From: Roseiarcus sp.
GTDB lineage: Bacteria; Pseudomonadota; Alphaproteobacteria; Rhizobiales; Beijerinckiaceae
Length of the DNA: 11,032 nt
Direction: 5' to 3'
Assembly (NCBI GenBank): GCA_030153205.1
Contig: JASLHV010000189.1
Location: forward strand, 1 to 11,032
The translations under genes and the position numbers were made by a program. The notes under the pieces are model-generated. The model saw only the letters and a program-made list of their open reading frames with translations, made no database searches and had not been told where the DNA came from. This document shows positions 1-6,512 of the stretch, piece by piece (position 1 is the first letter of the stretch; the number at the start of each line of letters is the position of its first letter).

Positions 1-587
1 TCATAGTCGACGTCGAGAAAGCCTTCGCGAATCCATAAGCGATCGTGGTCGCTTTGCGCGCTCACAGATCGCCTCGGGCGCAACCCGGCGTGAACGTAAA
101 TATGCGCAACGTCCTCACGCCACGTCGGCAAAGCCTCCATCCAAGCGACCGCATCGGCAAACGGCGTATCGTTCCCCTGGGCCAGTCCGAAGGAATCAAT
201 CGTCGCGAGACCGCCATTCACGAGCCATAAGTCGTCGCCGCTTCTGAACCAATCAATCATCATCTGCTCATGATTGCCGCGAAGGCACGCGACCGCGCCG
301 GGGGGCGTCAACGCCTGCAGGGCGCGCACGATCGCAACTGTCTTGGCGCTATCCGGCCCGCGATCGACAAGATCGCCGAGAAAGACCAGCTTGCAACCGT
401 GGAGAGCCGGATGCGCGGCGCGAATCGCGTCGAGCAACGCCAGAAGGAGATCCGCGCAGCCGTGAATATCGCCAATCGCGTAGGTCATCCCATCTTGCGA
501 ATTATCGGCGGCGTCGAAGACGGGGGTGAAGGCTTCGATCGCCTTGCGCGCCGCCTCGTCGAGAAACTCTTCGCCTTCAAAGGACAT
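1..587 (-). CDS. Metallophosphoesterase (PPP/diadenosine tetraphosphatase-like), C-terminus cut by window edge
   Basis: Hydrolase of the calcineurin-like metallophosphoesterase superfamily, probably cytoplasmic. Members act as Ser/Thr protein phosphatases or cleave diadenosine polyphosphates; the substrate here cannot be told. The 195 visible residues carry the three family metal-binding blocks in order: GDIHG at residues 39-43, GDLVDRG at 71-77 and GNHE at 104-107, then VHAG at 165-168, whose His is a further expected metal ligand. The frame stays open to base 1, so the end, probably some 40-60 residues, is missing. The chosen ATG at 587 has only a weak GAGA-type ribosome site. A second ATG at residue 34, just before TYAIGDIHG, is where many relatives begin and is a fair alternative. 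The gene is divergent from purU. A run of six G at 300-305 looks risky, but the frame reads through it correctly. Confidence 0.85.
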   Translation of the reverse strand, partial: MSFEGEEFLDEAARKAIEAFTPVFDAADNSQDGMTYAIGDIHGCADLLLALLDAIRAAHPALHGCKLVFLGDLVDRGPDSAKTVAIVRALQALTPPGAVACLRGNHEQMMIDWFRSGDDLWLVNGGLATIDSFGLAQGNDTPFADAVAWMEALPTWREDVAHIYVHAGLRPRRSVSAQSDHDRLWIREGFLDVDY

Positions 588-838
588 CACCAATCTCTCG
601 CAAGTATTGAGCCATCCGGCGCCGAATAAACGCCCTTTTTAAGCCGCCGGTTAGACGCGAGCGCTTGGCGATCCCGCATGAGCGTCCTTGCGATTGCGAG
701 GTCCATCATAGGCTTAGCTTAATTTTCTGGTCGTGCGCGGCCGACAAAAAGGTGATTTCATGGGACGAACCCGTCGCGGCCGACGGCGGATCGGCCCGCG
801 CGTTGCGTGGCGTGCAGTTCAGGCGAGACGAGTTCGAG
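588..838. other. Divergent intergenic region between the phosphatase and purU
   Basis: These 251 bases lie between two divergent starts and should hold both promoters. A possible plus-strand promoter is TTGCGA at 694-699 with CTTAAT at 718-723 (18-base spacer), but each hexamer matches the sigma-70 consensus only partly. The purU frame is open back to 665, but the extra residues are low-quality Arg/Ala/Asp-rich sequence and do not look like part of the enzyme. I see no convincing riboswitch, small gene or terminator. Confidence 0.4.
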
Positions 839-1702
839 ATGCCAAATCCCAGAAATATCCTCACGCTTTCCTGCCCCAACCGGCCGGGCATCGTCGCCGC
901 GGTTTCGACATGCCTATATGAAAACGGCGCAAATATTCTCGACGCGCAACAATTCGACGACACCGAAACCGGCAATTTCTTCATGCGCGTCGCATTCGAC
1001 GCGGCCAAGGCGTCGATCGACCTCGCGAAGCTGCGTAGTCATTTCACCGCAATCGCGGAGCCATTTGCGATGGCCTGGTCGCTGCGCGCGAGCGATGAGA
1101 AAAAGCGCGTCCTTCTCCTCGTATCACGTTTCGATCATTGCCTCGTCGATCTACTCTATCGTTGGCGCAGCGGCGAATTGCCGATGGAAATCGTCGGCGT
1201 CGGGGCCAATTATCCCCGCGAGACCTACGCGCATATCGATTTCAGCGACATCCCGTTCCACTACCTTCCGGTCACCAAACAGACCAAGCTCGAACAAGAG
1301 ACTCAGGTCTGGGATTTGGTACGCGCGAGCAAATGCGATCTCGTCGTGCTTGCACGCTACATGCAGATCCTTTCCGACGGCCTCGCCGCCAAATTGCAAG
1401 GGCGCTGCATCAATATCCATCATTCGTTCTTGCCGGGTTTTAAAGGGGCGAAGCCCTATCATCAGGCCCATGCGCGCGGCGTCAAATTGATCGGCGCGAC
1501 GGCGCATTACGTCACATCCGATCTCGACGAAGGGCCGATCATCGAGCAGGACGTCGAGACGATCACCCATCGCGACACGCCCGATGATCTCGTGAGAAAA
1601 GGACGGGACATCGAGCGCCGCGTTCTCGCGAGGGCTCTGGCCCATCATCTCGACGATTGCGTGCTGCTCAATCGCAATAAGACGGTGGTTTTCGCTCGCT
1701 AG
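839..1702 (+). CDS. purU: Formyltetrahydrofolate deformylase PurU
   Basis: Hydrolyses 10-formyltetrahydrofolate to formate and tetrahydrofolate in the cytoplasm. This balances the one-carbon pool and, in E. coli, feeds formate to PurT. The 287 residues match the usual length of about 280-290. An N-terminal ACT domain spans about residues 6-85, with the family-typical LSCPNRPGIVA at 10-20. A formyltransferase domain follows from about 90 to the end. The catalytic triad known from PurN/PurU is visible: Asn192 and His194 in NIHHSFLPG, and Asp230 in SDLDEGPII. I chose the ATG at 839 because homology begins there; an upstream ATG at 665 would add 58 unrelated residues. AGGCGAG about 11 bases upstream may be the ribosome site. 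The TAG at 1700-1702 overlaps the stop of the convergent gene. Confidence 0.95.
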   Translation: MPNPRNILTLSCPNRPGIVAAVSTCLYENGANILDAQQFDDTETGNFFMRVAFDAAKASIDLAKLRSHFTAIAEPFAMAWSLRASDEKKRVLLLVSRFDHCLVDLLYRWRSGELPMEIVGVGANYPRETYAHIDFSDIPFHYLPVTKQTKLEQETQVWDLVRASKCDLVVLARYMQILSDGLAAKLQGRCINIHHSFLPGFKGAKPYHQAHARGVKLIGATAHYVTSDLDEGPIIEQDVETITHRDTPDDLVRKGRDIERRVLARALAHHLDDCVLLNRNKTVVFAR

Positions 1703-2547
1703 TCGCCGCGGTGGAACAAGGCCGCGACCGGCGTCACGACATGCCGCCAGAACCATCCTCTTGTTTGAACCAATGGCGACGTCGGCAGCGTGGCCGGCGC
1801 CGCATTATGGCTGTCGCATCCCGGCGTCAGCCTGCTGAAACGGATCTCGCCATCGGTGTAGTAGGGATCGCCACCGCCGTTGTGGAGCGTGACGGAAGGT
1901 TCGATTCCGCTGGTTTCATAGGTCGCATCGGTTTTGTCGGCCGCGGCGAGGTCGGCGGCGATGAGGTCGCGTTCGGCGTCGATATCCGGCGCGATGTGAT
2001 GGGTGATCTGCCCCGTATAATGGCTGACGCCGACGCCGCGATCGAATGTCGCCGCGCCGAGCCAGACCGGTAAGCCATCGTCACCGGCGTCGAGAACTTT
2101 CCAGAGGCGAACGTGATGGCGGGTGTCGGCGCTTCGTCCCGCCGCCTTTTCAAACGCGAGATCCTCGCGACGGCCGAGATAGTAAAGAGGACTGACCGGC
2201 GCTGTCGCATAGGGGCGATTGAAGAGCACGCTTCCGGTGATCCTGAGGCTCGATTTCAGCGTCACTGGATCGGCCGGCGACCAGCCTGCGGCCTGCATCG
2301 CGCAGACGACATCTGCTTCGCTTCCCTCGAGCCCGACATTGAGGGCGTCGCCCGGAATGCCGAGCGATGTCGTCGTCGTCATCGGCAGAGAATCAAGGCC
2401 CGCCTGACGTTCGTGATGACGCCACAGCGCCGGCAGAAGGCCGTACGCCAGAGCGAGATAGATAACGACGAGAATAAGAACCACGACGGCGATGCGGCGC
2501 GACAATCGACGTCGCGGCGGCTGTTGTGGCAAATTCAGCGCGGTCAT
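1699..2547 (-). CDS. Membrane-anchored protein with LssY C-terminal-like domain
   Basis: Function unknown. The 282-residue protein has a basic N-terminus (PRRRLSRR at 11-18), one hydrophobic segment at about 19-39 and a soluble remainder, presumably periplasmic. The middle part, about residues 60-240, resembles the LssY C-terminal domain family. Its hallmark stretches are FNRPYATAPVSPLYYLGRR at 109-127, DLAFEK at 129-134 and HHVRLW at 144-149. Legionella LssY links this domain to a DedA/PAP2-type membrane protein, whereas here it stands almost alone behind one membrane helix. The start at 2547 is preferred because GGAG lies five bases upstream; the ATG at 2580, adding 11 residues, lacks a clear ribosome site. 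It lies 86 bases downstream of the aminotransferase on the same strand, so cotranscription is possible. No catalytic motif is recognised. The family call is from memory of the motif pattern. Confidence 0.7.
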   Translation of the reverse strand: MTALNLPQQPPRRRLSRRIAVVVLILVVIYLALAYGLLPALWRHHERQAGLDSLPMTTTTSLGIPGDALNVGLEGSEADVVCAMQAAGWSPADPVTLKSSLRITGSVLFNRPYATAPVSPLYYLGRREDLAFEKAAGRSADTRHHVRLWKVLDAGDDGLPVWLGAATFDRGVGVSHYTGQITHHIAPDIDAERDLIAADLAAADKTDATYETSGIEPSVTLHNGGGDPYYTDGEIRFSRLTPGCDSHNAAPATLPTSPLVQTRGWFWRHVVTPVAALFHRGD

Positions 2548-2633
2548 ACGCGCTCCGGCTCGTCCTTCAATGGCGCGCATTCTGGCCTAGGCGGCTCAGG
2601 AAGCAAGATGGCTTTGAAGACGATCGCGTTGAT

Positions 2634-3818
2634 CTATCGCGGCGCGTTACGGCGCTCCAAAAAGTCGCCAATACGCTCCAAAGCGCGCTGAATATTCTCG
2701 GTCGAATTGGCGTAGGAAAGTCGGATGAATCCCTCGCCATGGACGCCGAAATCCGGTCCGCCGATCGTGGCGACGCCGGCCTCTTCGAGCAGAGCGGAAG
2801 CGAGAGGCTTCGCTTTCCAACCCGTCGCCGAGACATTGGGAAAGGCATAGAAGGCGCCCTTCGGAACCGCCGCGCGCACATGGGGCAGCTTGTTCAGTCC
2901 CTCGACGACAACCGCACGGCGCCGATCAAATTCAGCGACCATGGCGTGCGCTTCGTCTTGCGGTCCGGTCAAGGCGGCGAGGCCTGCGAATTGCGCTGGC
3001 GCGTTGACGCAGGAATAGGAATTGACCGCGAGCTTTCGCGCATTGTCGTAAAGCGGCTTCGGCCAGATCGAGAAGCCGAGCCGCCAGCCGGTCATGGCGT
3101 AAGTTTTCGACCAGCCGTCGAGGAGTATCAGCCGATCGCGAATCTCGGGGTACGCGAGCAGGGTTTGATGCGCCAATCCGTCATAAGTCATTTGGCCATA
3201 GATTTCGTCGGACATGATCGCGACATCCGGCCAACGCGCGAGGCCGGCGACAAATTTGTCGATCTCAGCCTTCGGCGTTACGCCGCCCGTCGGGTTGGCC
3301 GGCGAATTGAGGATGATGAGGCGCGTCTTCGGCGTGATAAGGCTCAGCGCCTCATCGGCTGAAAAGGCGAAGCCATTTTCTTCGCGCATCGGAATCGGGA
3401 TCGGCGTTGCGCCGGTATATTCGATCATCGATCGATAGATGGGAAAGCCGGGATCAGGGTACAAGATTTCCGCGCCGGGCTCGCCGAACATGACGATCGC
3501 CATATACATCGTCACCTTGCCGCCGGGCACGATGAGGACGAGATCGGGCGAGACCTCGACATTGAAGCGTTTTTTCAAATCGCCGGCGACCGCCTCGCGC
3601 AAGGGCGCGATGCCGGTCGCCGGCGTATAGCCATGCTGGCCGTCGCGCAAAGCCTTGACCGCGGCTTCGACAATGTGAGCTGGCGTCTGGAAATCGGGCT
3701 GGCCGATGCCGAGATTGATGATGTCGCGGCCCTGCCGCTGCAATTCGCCGGCTCTGGCGAGAACGGCGAAGGCGTTTTCCTCGCCGATTCGCGAAAAGGC
3801 GGAAATGGCGTGCAGCAT
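2634..3818 (-). CDS. Pyridoxal-phosphate aminotransferase, class I/II (aspartate aminotransferase-like)
   Basis: Cytoplasmic fold-type I PLP enzyme that moves an amino group from an amino acid to a 2-oxo acid. The 394 residues are the normal length. Visible functional residues are GIGQPDF at 37-43, the Asn175 loop NSPANPTGG at 171-179, Asp204 and Tyr207 in SDEIYG, the Schiff-base lysine Lys238 in GWSKTYAMTGWRLGF, Arg246 for the cofactor phosphate, and Arg366 in FIRLSYA for the substrate carboxylate. The SKTYAMTGWR block is typical of the subgroup that includes bacterial aspartate aminotransferase, but alanine, aromatic or glutamate-type donors cannot be excluded, so no symbol is given. AGAGGAA lies six bases before the ATG. 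idnO ends 82 bases upstream on the same strand, so the gene may be read from the idn promoter or from its own. Confidence 0.92.
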   Translation of the reverse strand: MLHAISAFSRIGEENAFAVLARAGELQRQGRDIINLGIGQPDFQTPAHIVEAAVKALRDGQHGYTPATGIAPLREAVAGDLKKRFNVEVSPDLVLIVPGGKVTMYMAIVMFGEPGAEILYPDPGFPIYRSMIEYTGATPIPIPMREENGFAFSADEALSLITPKTRLIILNSPANPTGGVTPKAEIDKFVAGLARWPDVAIMSDEIYGQMTYDGLAHQTLLAYPEIRDRLILLDGWSKTYAMTGWRLGFSIWPKPLYDNARKLAVNSYSCVNAPAQFAGLAALTGPQDEAHAMVAEFDRRRAVVVEGLNKLPHVRAAVPKGAFYAFPNVSATGWKAKPLASALLEEAGVATIGGPDFGVHGEGFIRLSYANSTENIQRALERIGDFLERRNAPR

Positions 3819-3899
3819 GGGCGCTTCCTCTTTTGACGCGTCTATCTGGCGCGAAGGGCGTTTGTGATCAAGGGCAAGGGTACGAATCCCAGCGGCGGC

Positions 3900-4676
3900 T
3901 CAAAGGGACGAGGTGATCCCGCCATCAACATAAAGCACATGGCCATTGACGAAGCTGCCGGCGTCCGAAGCCAGGAAGATCGCTGCGCCGACCAATTCAT
4001 CGACGTCGCCCCAGCGCCCGAGCGGCGTGCGGCCAGCCAGCCAGGCGGAGAATTTTTCGTCCTCGACCAGCGCCTTGTTAAGCTCGGTGCGGAAGTAGCC
4101 AGGCCCGATCGCATTCACGCAAAGCCCGTATTTTCCCCAATCCGTCGCCATGCCTTTGGTCAGCATTTTTACGGCGCCCTTCGAGGCCGTATAGGGCGCG
4201 ATGCTGGGGCGGGCGAGTTCGCTTTGCACCGAGCAGATATTGATGATGCGGCCGCGTTTGCGCTTGATCATGAAGCGGGCGACAGCCTGGCCGACGATGA
4301 AGACGCTGTCGAGATTGGTCGTCATCACTTCGCGCCAAGTCTCGAAGGGGAAATCCTCGAGCGGCTTTCGTCGCTGGATGCCGGCGTTGTTGATGAGAAT
4401 GTCGATCGGCCCGAGGTCATCTTCGATGCGGGCGACCGCTTCGGCGACGGCCGTGGGGTCGGTCACGTCAAAAACGGCGCTATGGGCGACGCCGCCTTGC
4501 TCAGCGATAGCGGCGACGGTTCGCGCGACCTTCTCCGCGCCGCGGCCGTTGACGACGACTTGCGCGCCGGCGGCGGCCAAGCCGTGCGCCAGTCCTTCGC
4601 CGATTCCGCCTGACGATCCCGTGACCAAGGCGATGCGGCCGGTCAGTCCAAACAGCCGGTCGATGAGCGCGCTCAA
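3900..4676 (-). CDS. idnO: Gluconate 5-dehydrogenase (5-keto-D-gluconate 5-reductase), SDR family
   Basis: Reversibly reduces 5-keto-D-gluconate to D-gluconate with NAD(P)H, the second step of L-idonate breakdown. The 258 residues form a single Rossmann-type classical SDR. Visible are the cofactor loop TGSSGGIG at 19-26, NNAG at 96-99 and the catalytic tetrad Asn121, Ser149, Tyr162 and Lys166. The C-terminal VNGHVLYVDGG (243-253) and INNAGIQRRKPLEDFP (95-110) are characteristic of the IdnO group. I chose a TTG start at 4676: AAGGGAG (4685-4691) sits eight bases upstream, and the length then agrees with E. coli IdnO (about 254). The in-frame ATG at 4742 would add 22 unlikely residues and lie inside the proposed promoter. 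The gene is divergent from idnD, whose enzyme supplies its substrate. Confidence 0.88.
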   Translation of the reverse strand: MSALIDRLFGLTGRIALVTGSSGGIGEGLAHGLAAAGAQVVVNGRGAEKVARTVAAIAEQGGVAHSAVFDVTDPTAVAEAVARIEDDLGPIDILINNAGIQRRKPLEDFPFETWREVMTTNLDSVFIVGQAVARFMIKRKRGRIINICSVQSELARPSIAPYTASKGAVKMLTKGMATDWGKYGLCVNAIGPGYFRTELNKALVEDEKFSAWLAGRTPLGRWGDVDELVGAAIFLASDAGSFVNGHVLYVDGGITSSL

Positions 4677-4684
4677 CCTTGGTT

Positions 4685-4691
4685 CTCCCTT
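4685..4691 (-). promoter_or_regulatory. Ribosome binding site deciding the TTG start of idnO
   Basis: On the minus strand this reads AAGGGAG, close to the anti-16S consensus, and is followed after eight bases by TTG at 4676-4674. No ATG or GTG in this frame is similarly placed, so translation probably starts at TTG. Confidence 0.65.
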
Positions 4692-4719
4692 GCCCCGATA
4701 TTGATTATCGTACGGACAA

Positions 4720-4747
4720 ATGTTATCGATAACAAAAATCAAGTCAA
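4720..4747 (-). promoter_or_regulatory. Putative idnO promoter, overlapping the palindromic operator
   Basis: On the minus strand a -35 candidate TTGACT (4747-4742) is separated by 16 bases from a -10 candidate TAACAT (4725-4720). Transcription would start near 4713 and give a leader of roughly 35 bases to the TTG. The palindrome at 4721-4734 covers the spacer and most of the -10, which suits repression. For idnD on the plus strand, TTGATT at 4701-4706 with TATCGA at 4724-4729 (17-base spacer) is a weaker candidate whose -10 lies inside the same palindrome. Confidence 0.5.
4721..4734. promoter_or_regulatory. Palindromic operator, GntR/IdnR (LacI-family) type
   Basis: TGTTATCGATAACA is a perfect 14-base palindrome with a central CpG, as LacI-family operators usually have. 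It closely resembles the E. coli gluconate/idonate operator, roughly TGTTACCGGTAACA, differing mainly in the inner bases. It lies almost midway in the divergent idnO-idnD gap, where one bound dimer could control both genes. A partial repeat of its half-site, ATTATCG at 4704-4710, lies 18 bases to the left. The regulator itself is not in the window. Confidence 0.7.
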
Positions 4748-4784
4748 GGCGCGTGTAGCGCGCGCTCGAGGGAAGGAAGCGTCA

Positions 4785-5816
4785 ATGCGCGCTGTTGTCG
4801 CTCATGCGGCGAAAGATATTCGGATCGAGCAGGCGCCCGAACAGCCGTTCGGCGAAAGGGACGTCCGCGTCAGGATCGCTTTTGGCGGCATTTGCGGGTC
4901 CGATCTCCACTATTTCAATCATGGCGGCTTCGGCGTCGTACGTTTGCGCGAGCCCATGGTGCTAGGTCACGAGATTGCGGGAATCGTCGAAGCCGTTGGC
5001 GGCGTCGTGCAGCGGGTGAAGGTCGGCGATCGCGTCGCCATCAGTCCAAGCCTTCCCTGTAATCACTGCCGCTACTGTCTCGAAGGTCGACAGAACCATT
5101 GTTTGGACATGCGCTTCTACGGCAGCGCAATGCGCTTTCCCCATGTGCAAGGCGCTTTCCGCGAGGCGCTTGTGTGCGACGAAGAGCAGGCCCATCGCGT
5201 CGCCGATGGCGTGTCGCTTGGCGAAGCAGCGCTGGCGGAGCCGCTCTCGGTCTGCCTCCACGCCATCCGTCGCGCTGGATCGCTGCTCGGCAAGCGGGTC
5301 CTGGTCACTGGCGCCGGGCCGATCGGCGCCCTCGTCACGATCGCCGCGCGCCGCGCCGGCGCCGCGGAAATCGTCATCACCGACATCGCCGACGGCGTTC
5401 TCGCCTTTGCGCAGCGTATCGGCGCTGATCGCGCGATTAATACGGCGAGGGATGCTGAAGCGCTCTCCGCCTATGGGCAGGACAAGGGCTATTTCGACGT
5501 TCTGTTCGAAGCTTCCGGCGCCGCCGCGGCCGTGCGGAGTGCGATCGAGGTGGTACGGCCGGGCGGGATCTTCGTTCAACTCGGTCTTGGTGGCGAGATG
5601 ACCTTGCCGATGAACGCCATTGTCGCCAAGGAGCTCGAGATCCGCGGCAGCTTCCGCTTCCACGAAGAATTCGCAATGGCCGTGGAATTGATCGGCAAGG
5701 GCCTTGTCGATGTAAAGCCGCTCATCTCGGCGACGCTGCCGTTCACGAAGGCGCGCGAAGCTTTCGACTTGGCCAACGATCGATCGCGCTCGATGAAAGT
5801 GCAGCTCGAATTTTGA
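4785..5816 (+). CDS. idnD: L-idonate 5-dehydrogenase, zinc-dependent MDR family
   Basis: Oxidises L-idonate to 5-keto-D-gluconate with NAD(P)+, upstream of IdnO in the same pathway. The 343 residues equal the length of E. coli IdnD. A GroES-like catalytic domain carries catalytic-zinc ligands Cys37 (GGICGSD), His62-Glu63 (GHE) and Glu152, and structural-zinc cysteines at 92, 95, 98 and 106. A Rossmann domain follows with GAGPIGAL at 176-183 and Asp200 after the second strand, which favours NAD+ over NADP+. FNHGGFGVVRLREPM (44-58) and RFYGSAMRFPHVQGAFRE (110-127) are what point to idonate rather than sorbitol or threonine dehydrogenase. The ATG at 4785 is preceded by GGAAGGA at good spacing; the ATG at 4701 would add 28 residues spanning the operator and is rejected. 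Confidence 0.9.
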   Translation: MRAVVAHAAKDIRIEQAPEQPFGERDVRVRIAFGGICGSDLHYFNHGGFGVVRLREPMVLGHEIAGIVEAVGGVVQRVKVGDRVAISPSLPCNHCRYCLEGRQNHCLDMRFYGSAMRFPHVQGAFREALVCDEEQAHRVADGVSLGEAALAEPLSVCLHAIRRAGSLLGKRVLVTGAGPIGALVTIAARRAGAAEIVITDIADGVLAFAQRIGADRAINTARDAEALSAYGQDKGYFDVLFEASGAAAAVRSAIEVVRPGGIFVQLGLGGEMTLPMNAIVAKELEIRGSFRFHEEFAMAVELIGKGLVDVKPLISATLPFTKAREAFDLANDRSRSMKVQLEF

Positions 5817-5899
5817 GCGGCGCGCGTCAGCAAGGAAGCCCTGGGTACGCCTTGTCCATCCTCATTGAGATCGGTAGCGCCGCGCCGCCATTCCTTCAA

Positions 5900-5913
5900 A
5901 GCGCCCCGGCGCT
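5900..5913 (-). terminator. Short GC hairpin after the toxin gene, possible terminator
   Basis: AGCGCCGGGGCGCT on the minus strand is a perfect inverted repeat that can fold with a 5-6 bp stem, starting one base after the toxin stop codon and followed by TTTG. The short stem and lack of a long U-run make it a weak intrinsic terminator at best. The rest of 5817-5914, between convergent idnD and chpB, shows nothing else. Confidence 0.3.
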
Positions 5914-5914
5914 G

Positions 5915-6244
5915 CTATTCGAAAAGCGCGGTCACTTTGGCGAGCGCCTCATCGACGATAAAATCAGGCGCCTTTTCGCTGAATTTCGCATTGCGCGCTC
6001 TCAGATCGAGCGCCCGTAGTTGATGGCAGAGGATAACGCCCGTCGCGTTGGTCCTGGCGCCAGACAACGACACGGTAAAGCCCTGTGAGCGGGCAAAATT
6101 GCCTCCGGTTGTAATCGGGACGACGATAGGCGTGCCTAGTTGGTTGAACTCCCGTGGCGTCAAAATCAGTACGTATCGAGGATTCGCCTGTTCGCGTCCC
6201 TGGGTGGGATTGAGATCGACATGCCAGATGTCGCCGCGATCCAT
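5915..6244 (-). CDS. chpB: ChpB/MazF-type mRNA endoribonuclease toxin
   Basis: Ribosome-independent mRNA interferase of the PemK/MazF/ChpB family, a cytoplasmic dimer whose activity is blocked by the upstream antitoxin. The 109 residues match the usual 105-117. Family landmarks are RGDIWHVDLNPTQGRE at 3-18, containing the loop next to the catalytic site, RYVLILT at 23-29, the VPITTGG strand at 42-48 with its conserved Thr residues, and HQLRALDLRAR at 74-84. The segment FNQLGTPIVVPITTGGNFAR (33-52) is strikingly like E. coli ChpB, so this subgroup is preferred over MazF proper. I take the ATG at 6244, which shares one base with the antitoxin TAA stop (TAATG), implying translational coupling. 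A start at 6283 would add 13 residues inside the antitoxin. No frameshift or lost landmark is seen, so the toxin is probably functional. Confidence 0.92.
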   Translation of the reverse strand: MDRGDIWHVDLNPTQGREQANPRYVLILTPREFNQLGTPIVVPITTGGNFARSQGFTVSLSGARTNATGVILCHQLRALDLRARNAKFSEKAPDFIVDEALAKVTALFE

Positions 6245-6501
6245 TACAGAGTCTCGCGACCCGTGGGCTTCATACTCTCCCACGCCTGCTCTTCTTCACT
6301 CGCGGGCGCGGCCGGATCGCACTGCGCCAAAAGCTCAGCGAGCGTGTATTTCGGTTTAGGCCGGGCCTCGACAATGAGTCGGCCGTGATCGACTGACAGG
6401 GCGACCTTGGTATTGGCAGCCAGGCCCAGCCCTTCAAGAACAGACTTGGGGATGGCCATCATGACCGAACCTCCGACATTGCGAAGTGTGGACGTGAGCA
6501 T
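6244..6501 (-). CDS. chpS: ChpS/MazE-type antitoxin, AbrB-like DNA-binding
   Basis: Antitoxin that neutralises the adjacent ribonuclease and, with it, represses their shared promoter. The 85 residues comprise an N-terminal swapped-hairpin AbrB/MazE DNA-binding domain at about 1-48, with the family pattern LRNVGGSVMMAIPKSVLE at 6-23, and a C-terminal toxin-wrapping tail. The tail's KYTLAELLAQCD at 51-62 closely resembles the equivalent stretch of E. coli ChpS, supporting the ChpS/ChpB assignment. A full AGGAGG at 6506-6511 sits five bases before the ATG, stronger than at any other gene here. This is consistent with making antitoxin in excess. It comes first in the two-gene operon, as usual for this family. 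Confidence 0.92.
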   Translation of the reverse strand: MLTSTLRNVGGSVMMAIPKSVLEGLGLAANTKVALSVDHGRLIVEARPKPKYTLAELLAQCDPAAPASEEEQAWESMKPTGRETL

Positions 6502-6512
6502 AGCAACCTCCT

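Noticed and set aside
300..305. Run of six G in the phosphatase gene that might be a frameshift
   Set aside because: The reverse-strand frame from ATG 587 passes through the run directly into the conserved GNHE motif, so the frame is intact.
665..838. N-terminal extension of purU from ATG 665
   Set aside because: The 58 extra residues look non-coding, and the ACT domain homology starts at the ATG at 839.
1151..1756. Minus-strand open frame of 201 codons opposite purU
   Set aside because: Antisense to the PurU catalytic domain, with no family resemblance.
2526..3362. Long plus-strand open frame of 278 codons opposite the aminotransferase
   Set aside because: It is antisense to a clearly conserved enzyme, rich in Arg/Ala/Gly and resembles no family; open antisense frames are expected at this GC content.
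3864..4613. Plus-strand open frame of 249 codons opposite idnO
   Set aside because: Shadow of the SDR gene; the opposite strand has all SDR catalytic motifs.
6244..6283. Earlier start for the ChpB-type toxin at 6283
   Set aside because: The 13 extra residues overlap the antitoxin and are not part of the family N-terminus; TAATG at 6246-6242 is the normal coupling arrangement.
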